Assembly (NCBI GenBank): GCA_950295325.1
Contig: OX485804.1
Span: forward strand, 4,156,001-4,220,000
Source of the DNA: Polytrichum commune
Lineage: Eukaryota; Streptophyta; Polytrichopsida; Polytrichales; Polytrichaceae
Reading direction: 5' to 3'
Length of the DNA stretch: 64,000 nucleotides
This document shows, one piece after another, positions 32,321 to 44,886 of this stretch. Under the pieces are notes generated by a model that saw only the letters and a list, made by a program, of their open reading frames with translations, did not search any database and had not been told where the DNA came from. A program made the position numbers and the translations under genes. Within the stretch, counting starts at the first letter, position 1, and each line of letters opens with the position of its first letter.

Positions 32321-33191
32321 TAGGGATTGTCTACCTTACCTATGCGGTTTCAAGAAAGTGAGACACAACATGTTTCACTTTCTAACACATGGAGAGAAGT
32401 GCGCATGTGTGAATGTTTTCCCTTCTGCTATGCAATTGTGTCATCTTACTATGTTTTTTGTTGTGATCTACTTTCTACATAGATTTTAGACCAATATTAT
32501 ACCTACTATTAAAGCAAAAGTGATGTTCAAATATATATAAAAAGATGGGAAATAAATAGTGTACAATTAGTACGTAATTCAACTTACAGTACTCCTGTAA
32601 CAAAATCGTGTTTGTGGCTAACATGATATCAGTTGGCAAATCAAACATGCTCCTAAACAATGTGCTTCCAATTTTGACACCAAAAACAAACTATGAATGT
32701 AGCCTAGTGACTCCACCCATGCCAACTATTAACAATATACATAAAATTTTCACTAGCATATTATTTAATAATTCTTAGCATCAAGCTTGCGGGTACATTT
32801 TTCTAGGTATGTACACGACTTGTGCTCTCATTGCACTTACCTTTCATCTTTTGCATAAGCCACATTGCAAGTCGGCTAAGTGAGAACTACAATACACTAA
32901 ACATTTGATTTTATTATGACATTAAATTTGGTGCGCCATGTTGATCAGTGTGGTCTACATGACTACATGACTCATGTAGCATCAAGAGTCTTATGACACG
33001 CTTTATACTTGTCATCTAGAGAGTGCAAGCTTAAGACATTCTAAATTAATGTGGATCAATAATGAATAGTGTGGGCAACCTTAATACCTATGTTTACTAT
33101 TGTATATATTTTTGTCATTTTAGAAACCATGAGTTACCATAAGCTTGCTTTATTGCAAACTTGCATCAATGTCCAAAAAACTATCTACACT

Positions 33192-33193
<2 letters not shown>
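32321..33193. other. No recognisable gene
   Basis: AT-rich; nothing supported. Confidence 0.5.

Positions 33194-33231
<38 letters not shown>
33194..33231. repeat. (GA)n microsatellite
   Basis: About 18 uninterrupted GA units. Confidence 0.95.
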
Positions 33232-33232
<1 letters not shown>

Positions 33233-34371
33233 ATAAACTGGGATGGATTGTTAACAAACCTACAAGGGGGTAAGATGCACGGCCTCAAGGTATCAACCCT
33301 TAAGGGCTCATGCAACCCAAAATGGGTCGCCACCTAATAAATTGATGGGTTTGCAACCCACTAGGTGGCAATCTACGTGGATAGAAGGTGTCTGCCAATA
33401 TAGGGTGGTGCCCACTATCATGTGGGCCAAAATAAGATACAAAAATCTCATCCTCCAAGCACGTAGGATTTTTTGTTAAGTTGGCTTTTGCTTTTTGGGG
33501 GGGAGGTGGTCCCATGAGTTGCTTGTATGTAGGAGCCAAATTTAGGAGCTAATATCCTTCACATATGATGCCCAATATGGGTGGGAGTTTTTCCCTTAGG
33601 ACAAGGTGACAATTGTGCACAAATTGACTAGATGGATTTGGGGAAAAAAATTAGTGCACATGTTGCTTGCTTGATGACGAAGGGAAAATCTTTCAAAAAT
33701 GACTTTATATGACCCTCTAACTTTGAGGGTGACGGACTTCACCTAAATTTGCTTTAAAAAAGCCCATATTTTTGGGAGTAGCTCATTTGTCATTCACATA
33801 ACATAGTATGGGAAATTTGCCAACTTTCTAAAATTTATGATATGACTGAATGGTCATGAAACAAAAATTTCAAAGTTTTCTATTGTTGCCCCGCCTATGA
33901 AGGCCATATTCATATGTCTATTTGAGCTAGCAAACGTGATCCGATTGACTTAAAAATTACACATAAAATATATATGATAGTTTAGTTCACACCTATCTTG
34001 TTAGATATCAAGAACACAAAATCTACTTTGCTACATAACATAAACTTTGAGCACTCGTACTGAAGATAAGCAAAAATGGAATGTGAAGGCTGGAGCGTTT
34101 AGGGGTTATTTACTGTGGTTTATTTACTTTTAAGTTACAGATCATAGTCCAGGGCAGCATCGGTCCGTCTGCACTTAGCCTTTTGGCAACCAATGCATAA
34201 CACGTTGTATATTCTAGCCTGTGTATTGTATTAAGGCTAACTTTAGGACGTGTGGTATAGTCGGCATGGGGGCCATAAGGGAGAAGCTTCCATATTTGTT
34301 ACCTGTCGGGATAGCAAATTTATTCAATAAGCACGTACTTACACATACCACCGATTTTAAAACTCAAGATG
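33232..34371. other. No recognisable gene
   Basis: One small hairpin (GCCACCTA...TAGGTGGC near 33,331-33,368); otherwise nothing was identified. Confidence 0.5.
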
Positions 34372-34380
34372 GTGGTACAC

Positions 34381-35668
34381 GGCGGACATTAAGTCAAGTG
34401 GCCGGGGATTGGTGGCACTCATGTATTTTCATTAGTGAGAGTTCATTCATCTTTGCAGATGAGATGAACCACTGTAGACACTACCTCACGTTGTCGGCTC
34501 CTTGTCTCAAGGGTTTCACGAACTTTCGGGGGTGTCAAATCCGGGCTAGGGCAACCCTCTAAAGAAATTTTCTGAACCCAATCGAAAATTGTTGCCCATC
34601 CCGCCCAACTTCGAAAAAAAACATTGCCCTTGCATTCTTGAAGGCCGCTTGACTACAAATCCCATATTGAGTGCACTTCACTTCAAGGTCTAAAATACTA
34701 TATATATGTGCACTTCCAACAAGTAAATAAGCAATTCATTGGGATTTCATTCCGGAAGTGAAACCATCAATGAAGCACGTAATTAACTTGGAGGTCAAAT
34801 AAAATTATAAATTCCTTATTAACATTGAGATTATAATTTTTATGACTTACCATTTGAAATTGTCTTTGTCATTCTAAAATGACACTTAAATTTAGTGTGC
34901 TGATTTGGTATGTATATTTTATAATATTTTAGTAATGCCGTCTACTTTCACAAGTATTCAAACACATTTAAACCAATTAAGTGTGATTTAATGTAATTAA
35001 GTCTAATTAATTCTGATTAATCCTAATTAAGCCCAAATAAATCAGAAAGTATGCTTACCAAATTAAGTAAGACTAATTAATTATAAATTTTAATTACTGG
35101 AATTAAATCTAATTAATTCCAGTAATGAAATTAATTAATGAGTTGAATCCAGTTATTTATTTATTTATTTATTTCCTGTAATTACATTAATTAATTAATT
35201 GTAGATGAATACTTGTGAAAGCAGACGGCATTACTAAAATATTATAAAATATACATACTAAACCAACACACTAAACTTAAGTGTCATTTTAGAATGACAA
35301 AGACAATTTCAAATGGTAAGTCGTAAAAGTTATAACCTCAATATTAATAAGGAATTTATAATTTTATTTGACCTCCAAGTTAATTACGTGCTTCATTGAT
35401 GGTTTCACTTCCGGAATGAAATCCCAATGAATTGCTTATTTACTTGTTGGAAGTGAACATATATATTGGATTTTAGACCTTGAAGGTGAAGTGCACTCAA
35501 TATGGGATTTGTAGTCAATCGGCCTTCACGAATGCAAGGGCAATATTTTTTTCGAAGTTGGGCGGGGCGGGCAACAGTTTTCGGTCGGGTTCAAAAATTT
35601 CACTGGAGGCTGCCCCCGCCCGGATCTAACACGCCCCATAGTTTGTATGGGGGAACTTAATGTCCGCC
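34381..35668. mobile_element. Mutator-like fold-back element with exact 9-bp target duplication
   Basis: 1288 bp, bounded by GGCGGACATTAAGT and its complement, between perfect copies of GTGGTACAC (34372-34380 and 35669-35677). The arms are about 500 bp and pair almost end to end (GAAGTTGGGCGGG, AGTGCACTCAATATGGG, GTCATTTTAGAATGACA) around an AATTAAT-rich centre. A 9-bp duplication with long inverted arms is typical of Mutator-like elements. No transposase is encoded. The left arm alone carries an extra ~130 bp at 34395-34525. Confidence 0.85.
34395..34525. repeat. Foreign segment inside the left arm of the Mutator-like element
   Basis: It begins TCAAGTGGCCGGGGATTGGT and ends near GTCTCAAGGGTTTCACGAAC. 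The same segment in inverted form is at about 38,960-39,100, and its GGGGATTCGTGGCACTCA core recurs near 12,828 and 36,966. Confidence 0.75.
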
Positions 35669-35677
35669 GTGGTACAC

Positions 35678-36229
35678 TGGGTCTCTCTGAGGGCCACTTG
35701 ACACACAAGGTTGAAGGCCCTTGGCAATGTAAGAGCTCTCATTGGTCGAAATGGTGAAGACCGTCCAAGTTCACTTCACACTAGGAGGTGAAGGCTTAAA
35801 GGTCCAAAGAAAAGTTTGTGGATGAAAAGTTTACATGGAGTCCTACATGGCAAGTTGTGGATAAGGGTGCATGGTCTACCGGAATTTGCATCAGACCTAC
35901 CTCCAAGAGGTGGGCCTGGTGCAAATTCCTGGAGACCATGATTTTTTTAATATTTTTTCCCAACATAACATATTTCATGACAGACTACATGGTAGATTCT
36001 AGAAGACATTCCAGGACAAACAAACACCACCAAATATTATATTAAACCAAGTCCTCCCCTTTTTCCGCCAACAAAAAATGCTATGGTCCCACAACATGGT
36101 TCATTCTCACTTCACACTATGCTTGAGGGCCCAAGACTACATAAAATGGCTTTCCCAACACCCATGGATGAGAGTCAAGGGTCCTTACCATTACAAGGTC
36201 ACGGCTCCTGGCTCATGTGTGAAGTGGCC
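35678..36229. other. No recognisable gene; small inverted repeat
   Basis: GGTCTACCGGAATTTGCATC (35,872) and the inverted GGTGCAAATTCCTGGAGACC (about 35,919) form a stem around 30 bp of loop. Nothing else was identified. Confidence 0.45.
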
Positions 36230-36640
36230 CTAAATACCCCCGATGAGCGTTGCACGCATTAGGGCTGCGGACAAGGGCAGCACCGGAAAAGCTAAAGCCT
36301 CGGCCCCCCGACCTTGGCCTAATCCCACATCCCTAGCCTGACCCTTGCATTCTTGAAGGTCACTTGTTCATATAACCCATATTGAGTGCACTTCATTTTC
36401 AAGGTTCAAAATCCAATATATATCTTCACTTCCATTGACTAAATAAACAATTGCTTGGGATTTCCTTTTTGAAGTGAAACCGTCAATAAAGCATGTCATT
36501 AACTTGGAAGTAAAATTTTTACAAAAACCCTCATTAGATTGAGGTTATAAATCTTGTGACTTACCATCGAAAGGGTCTGTCATTCTAAAAACGGAACTAA
36601 AAATAGCATTTTATTTTTAGTGCGTTTGTTTTATAATATT
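36230..36640. repeat. Degraded Mutator-like left arm with inverted partner flank
   Basis: 36,341-36,620 matches the outer arm (TTGCATTCTTGAAGG, ATTGAGTGCACTTCA, GAAGTGAAACCGTCAATAAA). The preceding 36,230-36,340 (GATGAGCGTTGCACGCATTA) is the inverse of 39,150-39,250. Confidence 0.65.
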
Positions 36641-36959
36641 TTAATTAATACCTTCTACTTTCACAAAGTATTCATACACAATCAAACCAATTAAGTGTGA
36701 TTAAATGTAATTAAGTCTAAATAATCCTAATTAATATAAATTAAGCCCAATTGAATCAGAAAGTATGCTTATCAAATTAAGTAAGCCTAATTATCTATAA
36801 ATTGCACTTATTCATGATTCAATTTAGATATGAGGAATGATGTGCTTAAAAACATTTGTTTAGGCTTCATTACGCTTAATTAAGCTGAATGCACTTACTT
36901 GCACTTAATCAGGCTTAATTAATTCGAATGTGTATGAATACTTGTATAAACCTAGGCCT

Positions 36960-38803
36960 TGCGGCTAGGGATTCGTGGCACTCAAGTAAAGTCATCCGGT
37001 AACAAAAATGAGATGAGTCCATCAAGAAGCTCGGATGGAGCTTACTTTAGTGAAATGCCTCCGAGTTGGCATGTAAGACTTATTATTTCCCTCATAGCTA
37101 TTGTGAACTACTACCTATTTTGTAAATATCAATTAGTTGGCAAGGGCCAATGATGGGCAGACATTAAGTCCCCCCATACGAACTATGGGGGGTGTCAGAT
37201 CTGGGCGGGGGCAGCCTCCTCGAAAATTTCTGAACCCGACCGAAAACTGCTGCCCGCCCCGCCCAACTTCGAAAAAAATATTGCTCTTGCATTCTTGAAG
37301 GCCGCTTGACAATAAATTACAATAATTACATTAATTGATTTGAGTGTGTATGAATACTTGTGAAAGTAGATGGCATTACTAAATTAATTGTAAAATATAC
37401 ATACTAAATCAACACACTAAATTTAGGTTTCACTTTAGAATTACAAAGACAATTTCAAATGGTAAGTCATTAAAATTATAACCTCAATGTTAATGAGGAT
37501 TTTGTAATTTTATTTGACCTCCAAGTTAATTACATGCTTCATTGATGGTTTGACTTCCGGAATGAAATCGCAATGAATTGTTATTTACTAGTGGGAAGTG
37601 CACATATATATTGGATTTTAGACCTTGAAGGTGAAGTGCACTCAATATGGGAATTGTAGTCAAGTGGCCTTCAAGAATGCAAGAGCAATATTTTTCTACG
37701 AAGTTGGGCGGGGCGGGCAGCAGTTTTCGGTCGGGTTCAGAAATTTCCGAGGAGGCTGCCCCCGCCCGGATCTGACACCCCCAATAGTTCGTATGGGGGG
37801 ACTTAATGTCTGCCGCAATGATGTGCCTTGGATGCTCTAAGCCTATTTTCTAACCTCCCATGAGTTGTTTCCAAAGGCCATGATATGGCTTTGACTTCCA
37901 CATGGTTATTTTGATAAATATCACAAGATATCAACGTGTGCAACATATAATTATGATGTGTTGTCATAGACAATTTTTTGTTCATAATTCATTTATTTTG
38001 CACGGGTGTGATTGCTCAAACATTTGTAATATGTCAAAATAATATATATCAACTTATGGTAAATTAGTGAACTCAAAAACAAATTCATTATTATTATTAT
38101 TATTGTTATTGACATATAATATTATTTATTTTAAAATATTAATATACACCATGTGATTTTAAAGATAATACAATATGTGATGAGGATAAAATATTACAAT
38201 ATTTCAGATAGGCTATAATAAAAAACTTATGATTTTCTAAGTATACCCCATCCATAACGTTGTCCCACAAGTCTAATTCCAAATAACATACCATTTATTT
38301 ATACCTCATAATATATTACCTAAAATTAAAAGTTATTTTTATATAATTTTCTTGTTGTATGTTTTATATTCTACGTTCATTGTTTCATTTTGGTCATCTT
38401 ATGAACACTTGCACTAATATATCATTAGGATGACAAAGATAATTTTAAATGGTAAGTCACAAAATTATAACCTCAATGTCAATGAGGATTTTGTAATGTT
38501 TTTGACCTCCAAGTTAATTACGTGCTTCATTGATGGTTTCACTTCCGGAATGAAATCCCAATGAATTGCTTATTTACTAATTGGAAGTGCACATATATAT
38601 TGGATTTTAGACCTTGAAGATGAAGTGCACTCAATATGGGATTTGTAGTCAAGCGGCCTTCAAGAATGCAAGGGCAACGTTTTTTTTCGAAGTTGGGCAG
38701 GATGGGCAACAATTTTCGATTGGGTTCAAAAATTTCTTTAGAGGGTTGCCCTAGCCCAAATTTGACACCCCCGAAAGTTTGTGAAGGGGTATTTAATGTC
38801 CGC
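36960..38803. mobile_element. Segment duplicated in inverted form at 11.92-12.85 kb
   Basis: It runs from AGGGATTCGTGGCACTCAAG to the family terminus TTTAATGTCCGC, colinear with the inverted 11,924-12,845 copy except for the 659-bp element at 37,156-37,814 and drift. Its right ~380 bp is a Mutator-like arm. The whole may be a longer member of the family. Confidence 0.75.
37156..37814. mobile_element. Mutator-like element, 659 bp, target site confirmed by an empty paralogue
   Basis: Ends are GGCAGACATTAAGTCCCCCC and its exact complement. The left arm is shortened to ~155 bp and the right is ~480 bp. The 9-bp target duplication is CCAATGATG (37147-37155) and GCAATGATG (37815-37823), one mismatch. 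The inverted paralogue has a single GCAATGATG (complement at ~12,676) and no element. Confidence 0.88.
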
Positions 38804-38929
38804 ACATATTAATTTCTTAAAAATAACTGGACTAGTAATGATAGGTTGGCAACGCATGATGCACCCACTTGTTTCTATATGAGGCATTTTTATTTTATCT
38901 AACCCCCTTTGTATTATTGCCTTAAGCAT

Positions 38930-39250
38930 TAGATTAGACTAGGATTATTTAGAACTACTAAAACTTGGTATTCTTGAAACCCTTGAGACAAGGAGCCGAC
39001 AATGTGAGGTAGTGTCTAAAGTGGTTCATCTCATCCGCAAAGATGAATTAACTCTCACTAATGAAAATACATGAGTGCCACGAATCCCCGGCCAGGCCTT
39101 GCGTTGAATTACAATCTAATACAGCGCAAAGCCTAGGTTTCTACAAGTAATGCAAAGGTCAGGCCAGGCCAGGGTCGGAGGGCTGAGGCTCTAGCTTTTT
39201 CAGTGTTACCCTTGCTTGCCACCCTGACGCATGCAATGCTCATCAAGGAT
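38930..39250. repeat. Inverted copies of segments at 34.40 kb and 36.23 kb
   Basis: CTTGAGACAAGGAGCCGACA to GAGTGCCACGAATCCCCGGC is the inverse of 34,401-34,520. 39,150-39,250 (CTTTTTCAGTGTTACCCTTG...GCATGCAATGCTCATC) is the inverse of 36,230-36,330. Confidence 0.75.
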
Positions 39251-39341
39251 ATTTAGAGAGACCCATGGTACATTGATTATCCAATAGTGAGGGAGTGCTA
39301 ATAATGAGTGTGCAAAATTAGTGAAGGTGATACTAAATTTC

Positions 39342-40051
39342 AGCGGACGTTAAACCTCCCCCTACGAGCTTTTATGGGGAGGTAGATACGAGTAGGGGCA
39401 GCCCCCCCCCCCCCCCCCCCCGAAAGAAATTGACATTTTCTAGACCCGATTGAAAACTTCTGCTTGCCCTGCCCAACTTCAAAAAACCATTGCCCTTGCA
39501 TTCTTGAAGGCCACTTACCACAAATCCCATATTGAGTGCACTTCGTCTTCAAGGTCCGAAATCCAACATGTATGTCCACTTTCATTGAGTAAATAAGCAA
39601 TTGACTGGGATTTCATTTCCGAAGTGAAACTGTCAATAAAGCATGTAATTAACCTAGAAGTCAAAAAGATTACAAAACCCTCATTAGCATTGAGGTTATA
39701 ATTTTTGTGACTTACCATTGTAAGGGTTTTTGTCATTCTAAAATTAAAGTAAAATTAGTGTTTTATTTTTATATTGTTTTAGCTAATACCTTCTACTTTC
39801 ACAAAGTATTCATACACATTTAAACTAATGTAAGTGTGATTGAATGTGATTAAGTCTAAATAACCATATTAGAAGGTAATTGAGCGCAAGGCCTAGGTTT
39901 CTACAAGTATTCATACAAATTCGAACTAGTTAAGCCCGATTAAGTGCAAGTAAGTGTCCAAAAAATGTCGATTTCTTTCTTTGGGGGGGGGTTTGCCCCT
40001 ACCCGTATCCACCTCCCTCGAAAAGCTCATAGGGGGAGGTTTAGTGTCCGC
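39342..40051. mobile_element. Mutator-like element, 710 bp, exact 9-bp target duplication
   Basis: Ends are AGCGGACGTTAAACCTCCCC and GGGGGAGGTTTAGTGTCCGC. Perfect duplication CTAAATTTC at 39333-39341 and 40052-40060. The left arm is long (~400 bp); the right is ~100 bp. A C tract (39,405-39,421) replaces part of the terminal region. No coding capacity. Confidence 0.87.
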
Positions 40052-40060
40052 CCTAAATTT

Positions 40061-40765
40061 CTTTGCATTATGAAATTAGTGCCACCAAAAGGTCTAGGAA
40101 ACATTCTTCATCACGGCATAATTCATTAAAATACTATTCATAACAACGCTATTTAATGAAAGAATTGGTATATTTATCTTGACACTAATCACTTTTGCAT
40201 ATGATGTTGTTTTTATCAATGTACAAAATTCTTAGAGCAATGCACTAGTCTTCTTGAAATATACTGCAACTAAACATGTATTTAGTACCACTCAATAAAA
40301 ATTCAGCCCTCAATAATTTTGAGACTTGGCAAAATAGTGCATGTTTTGGGAATCAGTACCCCACACACACTAATCGGGATAATCGGTGTAGTATACATTA
40401 ACAGGGCCTATACATTTGAAACTGAAAGCAGGGAAAACTAAATGGATGGAACGAAGTCACACATCATGAATGAAGTAACACAAAGCTCGAACGTTGTTTT
40501 AATTGATATACATACAGACCTTTGGGCAAACAAAAGTCAATTCACAGACCACAATTTCACCGTCCATAGTTTGAGGGTCAAAGTGTCCAGACTAGCACCG
40601 TTTACAGGCCTTAATTAATTAATGGTGCAGGTTAATGAAGTTATTTGTAAAGTGAAGCAGATGAAACCATGGGTTTAGTCCCAAGCCCCTGGTTTAATGA
40701 GAATCGATACAAAGTCAACCAAGTTTTCTTAATGCTTAAACTACCATACACAAAGAGCGAGTGGG
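40061..40765. other. No recognisable gene
   Basis: AT-rich spacer between two Mutator-like elements. Confidence 0.5.
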
Positions 40766-40926
40766 GCAGACATTAAGCCTCCCCCTAACTTATGTACGGA
40801 TTCCCCCTGACCCACGATCCTTGGGCAACACTCGACGACTGGAAAAACGTTGCTTGTCCCGCCCGACGTCAAAAGAAGTGGCCCTTGCATTTTTGAGTAG
40901 TGTCTTGTCCACAAAATTTATATTGA

Positions 40927-42239
40927 GGGCCGGTTTACACCGTGGACCATGAAGTCGTCCTGGGACCACTTTGGTTTACACCAAGGAAAAAAATGTCAGA
41001 GTGATTGTTTTGGTTGTGGTCCCCAAAAGACGCATTTTAAGACCTACATAATCCATTGGCATGGTCCAATGGGTTTTGTGGTGAGAGAGAGGCAAAAGAG
41101 GTGGTTTGGTATTAATGATATATATATATTTATTTATTTATTTATTTAAATTTTTTTTTGGGGGGGGGGCTTTATACACAACTCTTCCCACTAGGTAAGG
41201 CTCACAAGGCACACTTTTTAGCATCTATGTGATGTAATGAATCTTGAGAAGCAAGTGCGCCCTCTATGTGCCTTGAAACCCTAAACCCTAAACCCATAGC
41301 CCATGAGACATACTATTTTCCATGCCCTACTCCTTGAATTGGTTCCCAAATGTTTCACCAAACAATGTGGGACATCCACGGGGAGGTCACTTCATTGTCA
41401 AGTTGACACCACGTGCGGACAAAGTTTGCTACCCCTATATTACATGCCATAGATAATTTTAAAATTTATGATATTTTTTCTACATATACATAACCATTGA
41501 TAGTATCTTTTGTATATTTTTTTGAAATTTTTAGTCATCTTTATTTTTTTAGTAATTTTTTTAGTTCAAGTATGTGTCATTCTAGTTAGAAATGGTATGT
41601 TTTATGAAAAGAACAAATCATCAAATTTAGTTACCACTTTTGACTATGTCATAGGTACTGTGTATATCTACTCATGAAAAAAATTTGATAAAATTTTGAC
41701 CCATTTTGGTGGTGCAACTTACCAAAAGAAGATTTTTTTTAGTCGCACGTGGTGTTCAACTTGACAATGGAGTGATCTACCCGTGGGGACATCTAGAACT
41801 CGAGAATTTGAGTACACATGATGAAGCGGGTTGCAAATAATGTTCAATGTACAATACAAGGTACATGTCATATGTAAATTACATGTCACATGTACAAATT
41901 AAATTGCTCATTTCTTTTGTAAAAATTGTTGTGAGGAGATTTGTAAGCCACATCTTCGACGCATTTAACAAGAATTGAAGACAAGTGAAGCCCAAGAGAA
42001 GACAAGAGAAGACAAGAGAATGCTCAAACTTGAATTTTTTTCAAAAATTTCCTTTTTGAGCATATATGAAAAAAAAGCACATTCACTTTTTGGTGCATGG
42101 TCGTTCTTCTTGATCCACATTCAGTTTACACCTAGTGAGGGGCCCAAAGGCTTTGTAAATTGGCTTTTTTAGAAATTAGACCATGGAAAAAGGCCATCTT
42201 CCGTGGTCTCACTTCATGGTCCATGGTGTAAACCGGCCC
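40927..42239. mobile_element. PIF/Harbinger-like non-autonomous element nested in a Mutator-like arm
   Basis: Terminal repeats GGGCCGGTTTACACCGTGGA and the complement of CCATGGTGTAAACCGGCCC. Flanking triplets are TGA (40924-40926) and TAA (42240-42242), fitting a 3-bp duplication of a TGA present in sister arms (ATATTGAGTGCAC), with one later change. GGGCC ends plus a 3-bp duplication suggest PIF/Harbinger (Tourist-like). It contains a G tract, telomere-type repeats at 41,278-41,297 and an inner inverted repeat. No transposase was seen. Confidence 0.75.
41368..41800. mobile_element. Inner inverted-repeat element within the PIF-like element
   Basis: CACTTCATTGTCAAGTTGAC and ACCACGTGCGGAC on the left pair with GTCGCACGTGGTGTTCAACT and TGACAATGGAGTG on the right. 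About 430 bp in total. It looks like a MITE inside a MITE; no target duplication was resolved. Confidence 0.6.
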
Positions 42240-42436
42240 TAAGTGCACCTCACCTTCAAGGTCCATAATTTACTATATATGTTCACTTTCCACTTAATGA
42301 AGAAGCGATTGATTGCGATTTCATTCCCAAAGTGAAAATGTCAGTATAGCACTGGAATCAACTTGGAATTAAGAAAATACTTGTAGAAATGAGAAGGCAT
42401 TAACTACAATATTAGAAAATAAACACACTAGCCAGG

Positions 42437-42810
42437 AGGGAGCGAGCACAGTCAAGTACACTAGAAAAAAATGCTCCGGTATACTAAAACCATCGTTTTT
42501 TGGGTCAAACGCCTAAAAGTAGTAGCAAAGTGTTCTTTCAATTGATTATTTTTCATGGTGCCCTTTATTATTGTGTTAGGTACTCAAATTTAGAATACCA
42601 AGATGAGATCTTCAAAGCTTATCATTAAAAATACTGCTCAAAAGGCAATGGCTAAATCTAGTTTTGGATGTAGATTTCATGATCTTAAATATTTTGAAGT
42701 TGGATTTTTTTTTCATATTCGTTGAATTCATTACAAACTTGAGGGCATCATTACAATTTTCTATATAGAAAAAACAAATTCTAATGTAATTATATCATAT
42801 TTTAAACAAA
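42437..42810. repeat. Dispersed repeat, copy 2 (partner at 24.30 kb)
   Basis: Same order of blocks as copy 1 (AGGGAGCGAGCAC, AAAGTAGTAGCAAAGTGTT, GATGTAGATTTCATGA). It sits inside the old Mutator-like element. Confidence 0.8.
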
Positions 42811-43506
42811 GTTTAGATAACTACGTGTTCAATCTACTTGCAGTCTACGTGAACTGTCTTCTAAAAAAATGTAGATTTTTCTTGAAATTATTTTTGCCAA
42901 CAGAAATTGCATGGCTTCATAGATGAATGTGTTTTCAAATGTTTATGAACTTTTCCTTCACAAAATTCAAAGTTAGTATATAGTTTTGAATCACTCTCAC
43001 TTTAATTAATGTAGGGTAATGGAGTTGTGTACTTGACCATGCTTGCGCGCAACTCATGTTGTTTCTAGTTTGGTTTAGAGTGACAAACACCCTTTCTAAT
43101 GATAAGTCACGGAAACTATTCTCACCTCATTGCTAATGAAGATTTTTTATTTTATTTTTCTTCTTATTTCTCACTTCCAAGTTAATTACACGCTTTATTG
43201 ACGGTTTCACTTTGGGAATGAAATCCCAGTCAATCTCTTCTTTATTAAGTGGAAATGAACATATCTATTGGATTTTAGACCTTGAAGGTGAGGTACACTC
43301 AATATGGATTTTGTGGACAAGACGGCCTTCAAGAATGTAGGGGCCACCCTTTTTTGAAGTTGGGCGGGGCGGACAACTTTTTTAGGTTGGGTTCAATTAA
43401 AATTATCAAGGGTTGCCCGAGGGGTTGTGGGTTGCGGGCCTCGGCTCTTATCCTAGCAAAGACCCCTCCCCACTAAAAGAATGTAAGGGGAGGTTTAAGA
43501 TTTGCC

Positions 43507-44878
43507 AAAGAATGGTGTCGGGCTATTAAGAACCGAATCTCTAGCTTATCCTACTAGGATAGGTGGAGCAAGCTAGCCATGCATAGACCTATCCAAGATT
43601 TAGGATAACAGGTCCCATGAGCATACCCTTATTTAGATCCTAAAATTTTCTCAAGACTTGAAAAGTGGAAAGAGAAAGTCTTAAGATTTCACCCAACTTT
43701 CAAAAATACTCTGATACACGATGAGCTAATGAGCTCTTAATAGAAAGTTTTCTCAAAGAAGGATGAAACCCATGGTCTATACAAATAACTCTAATGTTCG
43801 TGTTGTTCTTGAACCGTTTATGGATCCTAGCAGGCATCATTTGGACATCTATCTTTATAGAGTAGATTTGATACTTGTATAGACAATTAAAGTATTTTCC
43901 GGCTCTTGAGTGGTGCTAGGTAGGCATACATAGAAAGAATGGATCTGTGTCTTTTGACGTGGCCTGTGCAGACATGTTAATTATACGGGAGTGTTAAATC
44001 AACCACACAATGGTTAAGATGACCACAATTAATATGTAAGATGTTGACTAGGCTTCATAATATCATCCAACGGAGTATAGAGGGTGGGTGGGGCTGGGAA
44101 ATATTCAAAGAGTATTCATAAATTATACTAGGCTTTATTCTCTTACCAACAAACTCAGCCTGATAAACTCGGGTGAAGCACTCTTGTTGAATATTATTAG
44201 AATGGAATGGTTAATAAGAGTTGAATAATCGTATGCACTTGTCATCCGAGTTGGTCAAGTTTATTGATTCTAACACAGGAGTTGATATCTTGTTCCTCTT
44301 CATGTGTGCGATGAAAAATCAAATTTTGACAAGTCATGTGATTGCACAATGTGTCTTTGTGGTTGTTTAAATTAACAGAATACGTGGTCAATGTGACAAG
44401 TCCCTAATTATATATGAAGATAAGTGCGTGACGAGTGTGCTGAGATCTTACAACTGTTGTTCCAAGTTCTTTGCCTTCACCTCATGTGGTTGTTTGGACG
44501 TTGTTTCCTTCTCTCCTTTGTGTGATCGAGTGTGCAATCGACAATGCAATGAAATTGACTTTTAAATCCAGGAAGCCAAAAGACGTATGGGACTAGAAGT
44601 ACATCAAGGCGCAATGCTCCTCCAAAAGGCTACTCCTTAGAGGAAGGGAGGTTAGTGGCCGAGTTTGTGAGAATGCAAACATTAGCAAACAAAGTTGCAT
44701 CTTTAGAATGGTTTGATATCAGTCATCATCATATGACCAACAATGCTTTAGGTAAGATATTTAGACCAAAACCTAAAGAGAGATGGTATAACACAGTTAG
44801 ATGATTGTTGTTCACACTTCGCAATGGATTTCCAAGTTTGAGACTTATCTTGTCCATTGTGACTTGTGGGAGTGTAGT
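43507..44878. other. No recognisable gene
   Basis: Neither coding frames nor matched repeats were found. Confidence 0.5.
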
Positions 44879-44886
44879 ATTTTAAA

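Larger units (their letters stand above)
40766..43506. mobile_element. Old Mutator-like element carrying nested insertions
   Basis: The left end GGCAGACATTAAGCCTCCCC and right end AGGTTTAAGATTTGCC are diverged family termini. The arms (40,766-40,926 plus 42,240-42,410 on the left; 43,075-43,506 on the right) share GTGCACCTCACCTTCAAGG and AATGAAATCCCAGTCAAT. The left arm is split by the PIF-like element, and the interior holds a dispersed repeat. Flanking 9-mers match at 6 of 9 positions only, consistent with age. Confidence 0.65.
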
